Source: JBFMAE01 sp040756085 (GTDB taxonomy: Bacteria > Desulfobacterota > BSN033 > UBA1163). Taken from it: 6,870 bases of DNA. The translations under genes were made by a program, and so were the position numbers. Below, piece after piece: positions 1 to 6,825 of this stretch (positions are counted from its first letter, which is position 1; every line of letters begins with the position of its first letter). The notes beneath the pieces were generated by a model that did no database searches, was not told where the DNA came from, and was given only the letters and a program-made list of their open reading frames with translations. The DNA is taken from the NCBI GenBank assembly GCA_040756085.1, contig JBFMAE010000323.1:1-6870 (forward strand). Direction: 5' to 3'.

Positions 1-1
1 A

Positions 2-115
2 GTGGAAATCTGCCACCTCGCCACGAACAGCGGTGCAAAACTGGCAGAGACCCTTCATCGGAAATCGGAGCAGCTGAAAAAAATGGGACCCAATCCATGT
101 GTAGGAAAAATATAA
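2..115 (+). CDS. C-terminal fragment of an upstream gene, possibly MvhD/FlpD-type hydrogenase iron-sulfur subunit
   Basis: The second frame is open from the left edge to a TAA at 113-115 and gives 37 residues ending in KKMGPNPCVGKI; the gene begins outside the window. The pattern is a short hydrophobic strand, then a small-residue/Gly-Ala-Lys turn, then an amphipathic helix, then a closing G-P-N-P. As I recall it, this matches the end of MvhD/FlpD proteins (PF02662), the [2Fe-2S] subunits that pass electrons between HdrA and hydrogenase or formate dehydrogenase. An MvhD upstream of metV would fit the metVF-hdr-mvhD clusters known from acetogens. The fragment is too short to be decisive and carries no cluster-binding motif. 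That it is coding is more secure than its family. A 238-base gap separates it from metV, so it may belong to a different transcript. Confidence 0.5.
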   Translation: MEICHLATNSGAKLAETLHRKSEQLKKMGPNPCVGKI

Positions 116-353
116 ATTTGAAATTCGAATATCGGGCGAAGCGTCCGTTAAGGACCAATTCGAAACAAAAATGTCAAACCCTAAACTCGAAACCCCAAAC
201 TCTAAACAAACTCAAATTTCCAACGCACAAAACTCAAAACGATATAATCTTATGAGCTTTAGATTTTGGGATTTGTTTAGAATTTTGAGCTTAGTATTTA
301 GAGTTTAAACCATTTCGGGTTTCGTGCTTCGGATTTGAAAATGGGAGGAATCG
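116..353. repeat. Intergenic imperfect inverted-repeat region of short AAACTC/CGAAAC-like units
   Basis: No gene is visible here. The left part (about 155-240) is strikingly A/C-rich on the + strand and the right part (about 251-340) is T/G-rich, so the region approximates its own reverse complement. Exact inverted pairs are CGAAACCC (188-195) with GGGTTTCG (317-324), AAACTCTAAA (197-206) with TTTAGAGTTT (297-306), TCTAAACAAA (201-210) with TTTGTTTAGA (272-281), and CTCAAAA (233-239) with TTTTGAG (283-289). Their centres range from about 241 to 261, so this is a degenerate multi-register palindrome rather than one clean hairpin. The region is clearly more AT-rich than the genes. It must also hold any promoter for metV. 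A weak candidate is TTGTTT (273-278) with TATTTA (295-300), 16 bases apart, but low complexity makes chance matches likely. The metV ribosome-binding site follows at 343-348. Confidence 0.6.
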
Positions 354-1025
354 ATGATCAAGGCCGAACAAAAACCGATGGAAGAACTTTTAAGATATCT
401 CAACCCTTACAATAAGATCCTGCTTTCAGGATGTGGGGCCTGTGTCACTGTCTGCCATGCGGGAGGCGAGAAGGAGGTGGGTCTGCTCGCTTCGGGTCTC
501 ACGATGGCGAGAAGGAAGATGGGAAAAAGGATCGAGATCCTGGAGGCAACGCCTGCCCGTCAGTGCGAACCTGAGTTCGCCCTGGAGTTGACCGAAACCA
601 TTGAGAAGGTGGAGGCAGTCGTCTCCATCGCCTGCGGGGTGGGCGTCCAGACATTGGTCCACCATTTCCCCAAGACTCCTGTATTCCCGGGGGTCAATAC
701 CACCTTCCTGGGGGAAACCGTAGCACATGGAGTCTGGGAAGAACGTTGCCAGGCCTGTGGAAACTGCGTCCTCGAAAAGACCGGAGGAGTCTGCCCGATT
801 TCGCGATGTGCCAAACAACTCTTCAACGGACCTTGCGGTGGATCTTCCAAAGGGAAATGTGAAATCAAACGGGAGAGCGATTGTGCCTGGCAGCTCATCT
901 ACGATCGTCTCACGACCCTGGGCCAGCTTCACAAACTGGAGGACATCATCCCGGCGAGGCGTTGGGGAGTGGAATCGAGAGATAGTGGACCGAGAAGAAT
1001 CGTGAGGGAGGATCTCAAGGTATGA
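354..1025 (+). CDS. metV: MetV, methylenetetrahydrofolate reductase C-terminal-domain iron-sulfur/zinc protein
   Basis: This 223-residue soluble protein belongs to the MTHFR C-terminal family (PF12225), the partner of MetF in the MetVF complexes of acetogens and related anaerobes. There it is thought to carry electrons to the MetF flavin. It is rich in cysteine. An N-terminal motif has C27, C30 and C34 followed by AGGEKEV, which is characteristic of the family. C71 and C94 lie in the middle. A dense C-terminal set has C132, C135, C138, C147, C152, C161 (in NGPCGG), C169 and C177, suited to binding Fe-S and/or zinc. There is no signal peptide or membrane segment. The start is well supported: GGGAGG at 343-348 sits 5 bases before ATG. 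The stop overlaps the metF1 start in an ATGA (1022-1025), implying translational coupling and 1:1 partnership. Family assignment is firm; the exact cluster content is inferred from relatives. Confidence 0.9.
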   Translation: MIKAEQKPMEELLRYLNPYNKILLSGCGACVTVCHAGGEKEVGLLASGLTMARRKMGKRIEILEATPARQCEPEFALELTETIEKVEAVVSIACGVGVQTLVHHFPKTPVFPGVNTTFLGETVAHGVWEERCQACGNCVLEKTGGVCPISRCAKQLFNGPCGGSSKGKCEIKRESDCAWQLIYDRLTTLGQLHKLEDIIPARRWGVESRDSGPRRIVREDLKV

Positions 1026-1945
1026 AGGCAGGAAGCAATCTGGAAAAGATTTTAGAGAAAGGACTTTTTGCGGTCACGGGTGAACTGGGTCCTCCAAAGG
1101 GCAATGACGTGAGTGTCATCAAACGGAAGGCGGATCTCCTGAGAGGGTATGTGGATGCGGTCAATGTCACAGATAACCAGACCGCCATCGTCCGGATGTC
1201 GAGCATCGTCACTTCTTCCCTCCTCATTCAGATGGGGCTGGAGCCGGTGATGCAGATGGTCACCCGGGACCGGAATCGCATCGCCATTCAAAGCGACATC
1301 TTCGGCGCCACAGCTCTGGGCATTAAAAATATGCTCTGCCTTTCCGGGGACCATCACACCTTTGGAAACCAGGTGGATTCGAAGAACGTCCATGATCTCG
1401 ACTCCATTCAACTAATTCAATGTGTTCAGACGATGCGCGACCAAGGGACGCTCCTCGGGGGAGAGGAGAAGATCGAAGGGGAGATCAAACTCTTCATCGG
1501 TGCTGCAGAGAATCCCTTCGGTGATCCTTTCGAATTCCGGGCCATCCGGCTGGGTAAGAAAGTGGCCGCCGGTGTCAATTTCATCCAGACCCAGTGCATC
1601 TATGATATGAATCGGTTTAAGGAATGGATGAAGATGGTTCGGGATCGGGGGCTTCACGAGAAGGTTCACATCCTGGCAGGTATCACCCCGCTCAAATCTG
1701 GAGGTATGGCCCGATATATGGCTAAAAATGTCTCCGGCATTATCATCCCTGACGAGATCATCGATCGGGTCGTCAAAGCGAAAAAACCGGCAGAAGAGGG
1801 GATCAAGATTTGTGTTGAACAGATCCAAGAACTGAAAGAGATCAAAGGGGTTCACGGGGTTCATATCATGGCCATCGAATGGGAACAAATGGTCAGTCAG
1901 ATCACCGAAATGGCCGGACTGTTACCCCGTCCCAAGTTAGGATAG
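1022..1945 (+). CDS. metF: 5,10-methylenetetrahydrofolate reductase (MetF), first copy
   Basis: A 307-residue TIM-barrel flavoprotein that reduces methylene-tetrahydrofolate to methyl-tetrahydrofolate, the last folate step of the Wood-Ljungdahl methyl branch. The family's key residues are present. E21 in GELGPPKG matches the catalytic glutamate of the E. coli FEFFPP motif (Glu28). D110 in LSGDH matches Asp120. Q191 in QTQCIYD matches the pterin-contacting Gln183. GAAENP (160-165) matches the substrate/flavin loop, and GITP (220-223) matches the GILP barrel strand. Length is close to E. coli MetF (about 296). ATG at 1022 overlaps the metV stop, with GGGAGG at 1006-1011 ten bases upstream inside metV. 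Being coupled to MetV suggests electrons come through MetV rather than directly from NADH, but that is inferred from characterised MetVF systems. This is the copy expected to be the main catalyst. Confidence 0.92.
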   Translation: MKAGSNLEKILEKGLFAVTGELGPPKGNDVSVIKRKADLLRGYVDAVNVTDNQTAIVRMSSIVTSSLLIQMGLEPVMQMVTRDRNRIAIQSDIFGATALGIKNMLCLSGDHHTFGNQVDSKNVHDLDSIQLIQCVQTMRDQGTLLGGEEKIEGEIKLFIGAAENPFGDPFEFRAIRLGKKVAAGVNFIQTQCIYDMNRFKEWMKMVRDRGLHEKVHILAGITPLKSGGMARYMAKNVSGIIIPDEIIDRVVKAKKPAEEGIKICVEQIQELKEIKGVHGVHIMAIEWEQMVSQITEMAGLLPRPKLG

Positions 1946-1957
1946 AGGAGAAAAACT

Positions 1958-2830
1958 ATGACATTCAAGGAACGTTTGGATTCAGGAAAATTTACAGTCG
2001 TCGTCGAGCTCCAGCCGCCAAAGGGAAATGACCTCTCCGAGGTTTATGAAAATGTAGAACTCCTGAGAGGACGGGTGGATGCGATCAACGTGCCAGACCT
2101 CCAGAATGCGATCATGAGGCTGGGGTCTCTCTCTGTGTGCGCCCTGCTGAAGGCGAAAGGGATGGAGGTGATCTGCAATCTCTCCTGTAGCGATCGAAAC
2201 CGATTGGCACTCCAATCTGAACTCTTGAATGCCTCAGCCCTGGGGTTGAAGAACGTCTTACTCCTCCAGGGTGACCATCCATCCATTGGAGACCACTTCG
2301 AAGCCCAACCGGTCTTTGATCTTGACGTGATGAGTTTGCTCGGGGCGGCCAAGCGCCTTCAGGAGGGTTACGACCTGATGGGCAACGATCTCCAGGGAAA
2401 ACCCCAGTTTTGTGTGGGCGCCCAGATCAATGCAGCGGCCAAAGGTCATATCCTCGATTTGGAGGTGATGGATATGGAGAAGAAGATTCGCACGGGGGTC
2501 GATTTCTTCTTCACGAACTCGATCTACGATGTGAGCCTTTTTGAACCCTTTGTTAAAAAAGTGGCTCACTTCAAGGTCCCTATCATTGTTGGCATCACCC
2601 TGCTCAAATCGGTCGGCATGGCCCGCTATGTGAATAAGCATGTGGAGGGGGCTTCCATTCCGGATTCGATCATCGAACAACTGATGAGGGCCTCCGATAA
2701 ACAGGAAGCGAGCATAAAGATCGCCGGGGACCTGATCCGGTCACTGAGATCGCTTTGCCAGGGTATCCAGATCATCCCCATCGGATGGGAGAAGCTGGTC
2801 CCTGCTCTACTGGACCATGTAGGGCTGTGA
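1958..2830 (+). CDS. Second, diverged MetF-family protein (methylenetetrahydrofolate reductase paralogue)
   Basis: A 290-residue paralogue of the preceding MetF. By hand alignment about one third of residues are identical, with long shared blocks such as PPKGND, LLRG, DRNR, GDH, IYD and GMARY. AGGAG at 1946-1950 sits 7 bases before the ATG, 12 bases after metF1, so the two are surely co-transcribed. The catalytic-type Glu (E17) and pocket Asp (D106) are kept. The Gln that contacts the folate pterin in E. coli MetF (Gln183; Q191 in copy 1) is replaced by Asn (N187, in FTNSIYD). The GAAENP loop of copy 1 is GAQINA (154-159) here, and GITP has become GITL (212-215). The fold is certain. Whether it is an active reductase, a specialist for another C1 carrier, or a structural/regulatory partner of MetF is unknown. 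It has no fused MetV-like cysteine domain. Confidence 0.85.
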   Translation: MTFKERLDSGKFTVVVELQPPKGNDLSEVYENVELLRGRVDAINVPDLQNAIMRLGSLSVCALLKAKGMEVICNLSCSDRNRLALQSELLNASALGLKNVLLLQGDHPSIGDHFEAQPVFDLDVMSLLGAAKRLQEGYDLMGNDLQGKPQFCVGAQINAAAKGHILDLEVMDMEKKIRTGVDFFFTNSIYDVSLFEPFVKKVAHFKVPIIVGITLLKSVGMARYVNKHVEGASIPDSIIEQLMRASDKQEASIKIAGDLIRSLRSLCQGIQIIPIGWEKLVPALLDHVGL

Positions 2831-2880
2831 AAGAAAAACAGGCGTCTTAACCTTAACCTAAAGACCTGATATCTATCGGT

Positions 2881-5265
2881 ATGAAGGAATCCGCTTCGCT
2901 TGTCAGCCCTTGGGGGATATGTTATTTTGAAAAAGGTATGGAGACCAGAAAACCTTCCCCATCAATGAAAAGAAGAAGGGCCGCTGGCCGAATCGCCCTG
3001 CTCAATAAAAAGGTGGGGCCAGAGATGTTTCAGTCCATTGCCGAACTGGGAAACGATGGAATCCTGGTATTTGACGAACATCATCGGATCGAATATGCAA
3101 ATCGGATGGCCTCAGAGATCACAGGGTATTCAAATGGAGAGTTGCTGAATATGACCGTCCTCTCCTTATTAGATAAACCCCATCAATCCTTTATCGAAGA
3201 CCTCTTCATCCACCCTGACCGTTACGGGGAAAAAACGTGTACGGAGGTTCAACTCCTTTCCTCTACCGGTGAGGTAAAAGAGGCTGAAGTCTGCATTGCC
3301 TTAACCCAAACACCTCCTGGCACTCGCAAAGGGTATGCCTATCTCCGGGATATCACAGAGTCGAAACGAATGGAATGGAAGATTCGAGAGGCGACCCAAC
3401 AATTCGAGAAGATTGCGGAGATGGGTGACGACGGGATCGTAGTCTTTGATCCGGATTTTAAGATCATCTTCTCCAACCAGATGGCCTCTGAAATCACCGG
3501 GATTCCTAAAGAAGAGCTGATCGGAAGAAATTTCTTTACGGTGATCGGAAAAGAGGACAAGGAATTTCTTGAGGGGACCGTCACCCGGGGGGTGGGAATG
3601 GGTGAGAAGCTCTGTACCGAAATGACCATTCTGACCCCTCATGGCGATGTCAAGGATGCAGAGGTGTGTATCGCCTTGGCCAAGTCTGATACAGGGGAGA
3701 TCAAGACCTATGCCTATATCCGTGACATCACGGCCCGGAAAAAATTCGAAAGGGATCTCAAGGATTCCGAGGAAAAGCTCAGAAACCTTTTCGAAAGAGT
3801 CAGACATGGCCTCTTCATCAGTTCGAAGGAGGGCAAGTTTTTGGACTGCAACCAAGCCCTCCTCGATATACTGGACTATCCTACTAAAGAGGATTTTCTC
3901 CGGATCGATATCGCCCACGATCTCTATGCAAATCCTAAAGATCGGGAGATCTTTCAGGAGAGGATTGAAAGAGACGGTTATGCCAAAGACATGGAGGTCG
4001 AATTTAAGAAGAAGAATGGAGAAAAGATTACGGTCTTGCTGACCGGCCATCCCATCAAAAATGAGAATGGAGAAATTGTTGGCTACGAAGGGATCAATTT
4101 AGATATTTCAGAGAGAAAGCGGATCGAAAACGAGCTCCGGGAGGCCAACGAGTTCTTCATGAACCTGATCGAAAGCTCAGTGGATGGGATTATTGCCGCA
4201 GACATGAAAGGGAATATCTTCATCTTCAATAAAGGAGCGGAGGTCCTTACCGGACATAAGGCTGAAGAGGTCATTGGTAAAATCCACATCACCCAGATCT
4301 ATCCGGAGGGAGTGGCTAAAGAGATCATGAAGAAACTCCGAAGCCCTGAATATGGTGGGGTCGGGAAACTCAATCCCACTCAGTTCAATGTCGTTAATAA
4401 AGCCGGAGAGGAGATTCCCTTTCAACTCTCAGCCGCTCTCATTTATGACGGATCAGGAAACGAAGTCGCCAGCGTCGGTATCTTCACGGACCTGAGGCCT
4501 CGCCTGATGATGGAGAAGAAGCTCCAGGAGACCCACCTTCAATTGGTCAGTTCAGAGAAGATGGCTTCTCTTGGAAAGCTTGCCGCAGGTATCGCTCATG
4601 AGATCAACAACCCTCTGGGGGGAATTCTTATCTATTCCAGCCTGATGATGGAGGATCTCTCAGAGGAAGACTCCAAGCGAGGGGATTTGGCTCGAATCGT
4701 TCAAGAGGCTGGTCGCTGCAAGGAGATTGTCAAGAGTCTCCTGGAATTCGCCCGTCAGACTGAACCAAAGATGGAGCCCACCGACATCAACCGTGCCATC
4801 AATGACGGTCTCTTCTTCTTAGTCAATCAAGCCCTCTTTCACAATATCCAAATCGTCAAGCAATTTGACCCCTTCCTACCTTTCGTCCGGGGAAATGCCA
4901 GTCAATTGAAACAGGTCTTCATGAATATCATTGTGAATGCGGCAGAGGCCATGCATGGCAACGGGACGCTTACCATCACTACCTCCCCTGCCCAAGATCG
5001 AAAGACGGTCTTTGTGAAATTTACCGATACCGGTGAAGGCATTCCCGAAGAGAACCTCACCCGGATTTTCGATCCCTTCTTCACTACCAAGGAAGTGGGA
5101 AAGGGGACCGGATTGGGCCTTGCCACTTCTTACGGTATTATCGAGGATCACGGAGGTAAGATCAGCGTAAAGAGTAAGGTCGGTGAAGGAACGACCTTTA
5201 CGATCGAACTTCCCATCCACCTGGGGACTCAGGCAATCTTGGAGGACAGCCAATCCATTAAATGA
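2881..5265 (+). CDS. Cytoplasmic four-PAS sensor histidine kinase
   Basis: A 794-residue kinase with no transmembrane segment or signal peptide, so it should sense an internal cue. Order: a basic leader; PAS1 (about 50-163); PAS2 (about 175-288); PAS3 (about 300-414, ending DISERKR); PAS4 (about 425-540); HisKA with H-box HEINNPLGG, phospho-acceptor His573; and HATPase_c with N-box NIIVNAAEAM (Asn686), G1 DTGEGIP (Asp716) and G2 GKGTGLGL (740-747). It is catalytically complete, has no receiver domain, and no response regulator lies nearby. PAS1 and PAS2 align without gaps at a 125-residue period and share paired cysteines (C120/C138 and C245/C263). The start is uncertain. ATG 2881 has no clear ribosome-binding site. 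ATG 2938 (residue 20) has AAAAGG only one base away. ATG 3025 (residue 49, just before PAS1) has AAGGTGGGG upstream at usable spacing. It lies 50 bases after metF2 and 8 before hdrC, so it is probably part of the same operon. Confidence 0.9.
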   Translation: MKESASLVSPWGICYFEKGMETRKPSPSMKRRRAAGRIALLNKKVGPEMFQSIAELGNDGILVFDEHHRIEYANRMASEITGYSNGELLNMTVLSLLDKPHQSFIEDLFIHPDRYGEKTCTEVQLLSSTGEVKEAEVCIALTQTPPGTRKGYAYLRDITESKRMEWKIREATQQFEKIAEMGDDGIVVFDPDFKIIFSNQMASEITGIPKEELIGRNFFTVIGKEDKEFLEGTVTRGVGMGEKLCTEMTILTPHGDVKDAEVCIALAKSDTGEIKTYAYIRDITARKKFERDLKDSEEKLRNLFERVRHGLFISSKEGKFLDCNQALLDILDYPTKEDFLRIDIAHDLYANPKDREIFQERIERDGYAKDMEVEFKKKNGEKITVLLTGHPIKNENGEIVGYEGINLDISERKRIENELREANEFFMNLIESSVDGIIAADMKGNIFIFNKGAEVLTGHKAEEVIGKIHITQIYPEGVAKEIMKKLRSPEYGGVGKLNPTQFNVVNKAGEEIPFQLSAALIYDGSGNEVASVGIFTDLRPRLMMEKKLQETHLQLVSSEKMASLGKLAAGIAHEINNPLGGILIYSSLMMEDLSEEDSKRGDLARIVQEAGRCKEIVKSLLEFARQTEPKMEPTDINRAINDGLFFLVNQALFHNIQIVKQFDPFLPFVRGNASQLKQVFMNIIVNAAEAMHGNGTLTITTSPAQDRKTVFVKFTDTGEGIPEENLTRIFDPFFTTKEVGKGTGLGLATSYGIIEDHGGKISVKSKVGEGTTFTIELPIHLGTQAILEDSQSIK

Positions 5266-5273
5266 GGTAGAAA

Positions 5274-5840
5274 ATGAACCCAACGCAACAGGCCCATCAA
5301 AAAGAAAACTCATTCCTGTCAGAAGTCGTTCAGGCCAGTGGCGAAAAGATACAGGGCTGTTATCAGTGCCAGAAGTGTTCGGCGGGATGCCCGGTCGCTT
5401 ATGCGATGGATATTCTCCCCAACCAGATCCTCCGCCATATCCAATACGACCATCGGGAAAAGGTCCTCTCTTCAAAAACGCTCTGGATATGTGCCTCCTG
5501 CTATACCTGCAGTGTGCGATGCCCAAACAATATCGATATTGCCAGGATCATGGATACCTTGAGATCCATGGCAATCCGTTCCGGGATCAAACTGGGGGAA
5601 AAGGATATCCCTCTCTTTCATTCCGTCTTCCTGGATACCATCAAATCGAAAGGCAGGATTCACGAACTGAGCCTCATCCTCCAATTCAAATCCAAGACCC
5701 GGGATTTTTTCAAAGACGCTGGGTTGGGTTTGAAGATGTACCGGAAAGGGAAGATCAAACTCTTTCCGTCCAAGTTTGGTGGAGGAAAAGAGATTCGGGA
5801 AATCTTCAACGCTTATGAGAGATTTCAGAAAAAGTCTTGA
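5274..5840 (+). CDS. hdrC: HdrC-like ferredoxin-type subunit of heterodisulfide reductase
   Basis: A 188-residue soluble protein with two ferredoxin-like motifs: C29-x2-C32-x2-C35-x3-C39-Pro (CYQCQKCSAGCP) and C73-x2-C76-x2-C79-x3-C83-Pro (CASCYTCSVRCP). Each should bind one [4Fe-4S] cluster. This motif spacing, the size and the following hdrB match HdrC, which relays electrons between HdrA and the HdrB active site. The C-terminal 100 residues are basic and helical with no further cysteines. The ribosome-binding site GAGG (5264-5267) overlaps the stop codon of the kinase gene, with ATG 6 bases on, so translation is probably coupled to the kinase. Related two-cluster subunits occur in other CCG-domain oxidoreductases, so the true electron acceptor cannot be read from sequence; it need not be CoM-S-S-CoB, which bacteria generally lack. 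Confidence 0.88.
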   Translation: MNPTQQAHQKENSFLSEVVQASGEKIQGCYQCQKCSAGCPVAYAMDILPNQILRHIQYDHREKVLSSKTLWICASCYTCSVRCPNNIDIARIMDTLRSMAIRSGIKLGEKDIPLFHSVFLDTIKSKGRIHELSLILQFKSKTRDFFKDAGLGLKMYRKGKIKLFPSKFGGGKEIREIFNAYERFQKKS

Positions 5841-5901
5841 AATCTATAGAATAGAGAGCGTAAGTAGTTTTTCAGAGCTCTTATAAGAAAGGGGAGATAA
5901 G

Positions 5902-6825
5902 GTGAAAGGCATTTCCTATTACCCTGGATGCTCCCTTCACGGGACCGCCAGAGAGTATGACGATTCGATTCGAGGCGTATCGAACCTCCTCAATATCCCA
6001 CTCCACGAGTTAGAGGACTGGACCTGTTGTGGCGCCAGTTCTGCTCACTGTACGGATGAAGAACTGGCAATCGATCTGGCCGCTCGAAATCTCGCCATAG
6101 CAGAGAAGAGCGATCGAGAGCTACTCGTTCCCTGTGTGGCGTGTTATAGCCGGTTCAAAACGGTAGAAAAAGAGTTTAAGGAACACTCAAAGAAACTCCG
6201 TTTTTCTTATCAGGGAAATGTTCCTATACGATATGCCTTGGACTTCTTCTGTGATGGACCCATCCTTGAGGAGATAAAGAAAAAGCAGACCAGACCTCTC
6301 TCCGGACTGAAGGTCGTCTGTTATTACGGGTGCCTCACGGTACGGCCTCCGAAAATGACCGGAATCCGGGAATATGAAAATCCTCATCATATGGACGTTT
6401 TGATGGAACGGATGGGCGCTGAGCCCGTTCCCTGGTCCTATAAGACCGATTGTTGCGGGGCCAGTCTCGTCATGACACGAACAGACATCGTGAGAAAATT
6501 GAGCGAACGGATTCTCTCCATGGCCAAGGAAGCAGAGGCCGACTGCCTGGTCACAGGCTGTCCAATGTGTCAGGCCAATCTCGACACCCGCCAGAAAGAG
6601 ATCGAAAAGGAGACCGGGGAAAAATTCGATCTTCCCGTCCTCTATTTTACAGAGCTGATGGGATTGGCTCTGGGTCATAAGGAGGTCAAAAAATGGCTGG
6701 GGCGCCATATCACCAATCCCATCAAGGTGTTGAGTACAAGGGGACTAGTATATCGTTTCATTAATATGTTTACGTTAAAAAGCATGAGCGAAATTGAATT
6801 TCTTCCAGCGATGCACTACGGGTGA
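5902..6825 (+). CDS. hdrB: HdrB-like subunit with two CCG domains; C-terminus probably altered by an insertion element
   Basis: A 307-residue protein with two complete CCG domains. The first has C10, C42-C43, C78 and C81; the second has C144, C184-C185, C220 and C223. In methanogen HdrB these ten cysteines hold two non-cubane [4Fe-4S] clusters that cleave the heterodisulfide, so both cluster sites look intact. The start is GTG at 5902, with GGGGAG (5891-5896) 5 bases upstream; a 61-base gap separates it from hdrC. With HdrC it should form an HdrCB unit working with an HdrA that is not seen here, perhaps coupled to MetVF. From memory, relatives usually end near the HITNPIKVLSTRGLV segment (269-283). 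Here 24 more residues follow, AT-rich in codon use and overlapping a minus-strand transposase-like frame. The tail is therefore probably read-through into an insertion sequence. Function up to residue 283 should be unaffected. Confidence 0.87.
   Translation: MKGISYYPGCSLHGTAREYDDSIRGVSNLLNIPLHELEDWTCCGASSAHCTDEELAIDLAARNLAIAEKSDRELLVPCVACYSRFKTVEKEFKEHSKKLRFSYQGNVPIRYALDFFCDGPILEEIKKKQTRPLSGLKVVCYYGCLTVRPPKMTGIREYENPHHMDVLMERMGAEPVPWSYKTDCCGASLVMTRTDIVRKLSERILSMAKEAEADCLVTGCPMCQANLDTRQKEIEKETGEKFDLPVLYFTELMGLALGHKEVKKWLGRHITNPIKVLSTRGLVYRFINMFTLKSMSEIEFLPAMHYG

Noticed and set aside
116..353. CRISPR array
   Set aside because: The repeated units are short, degenerate and inverted, without constant-length direct repeats or unique spacers.
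426..932. 168-residue open frame on the minus strand inside metV
   Set aside because: It lies wholly antisense to a well-supported gene and shows no recognisable motif; it is a by-product of metV codon use.
2840..2867. Hairpin-like AGG..TCTT / AAGACCT between metF2 and the kinase as a terminator
   Set aside because: Only 7 pairs with a 2-base bulge and a 12-base loop, and no T-run follows, so it does not look like an intrinsic terminator.
3301..4050. 249-residue open frame on the minus strand inside the kinase gene
   Set aside because: Antisense to clear PAS domains with gapless internal homology; no recognisable domain in its own translation.
5183..5818. 211-residue + strand open frame across the kinase end and hdrC
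   Set aside because: It is out of frame with both genes, Pro/Arg-rich and without motifs, while hdrC has two clean ferredoxin motifs in the other frame.
5841..5901. Promoter or terminator between hdrC and hdrB
   Set aside because: A small palindrome AGAGCTCT (5874-5881) is present but there is no stem with T-tract and no convincing -35/-10 pair; a simple intra-operon spacer is more likely.
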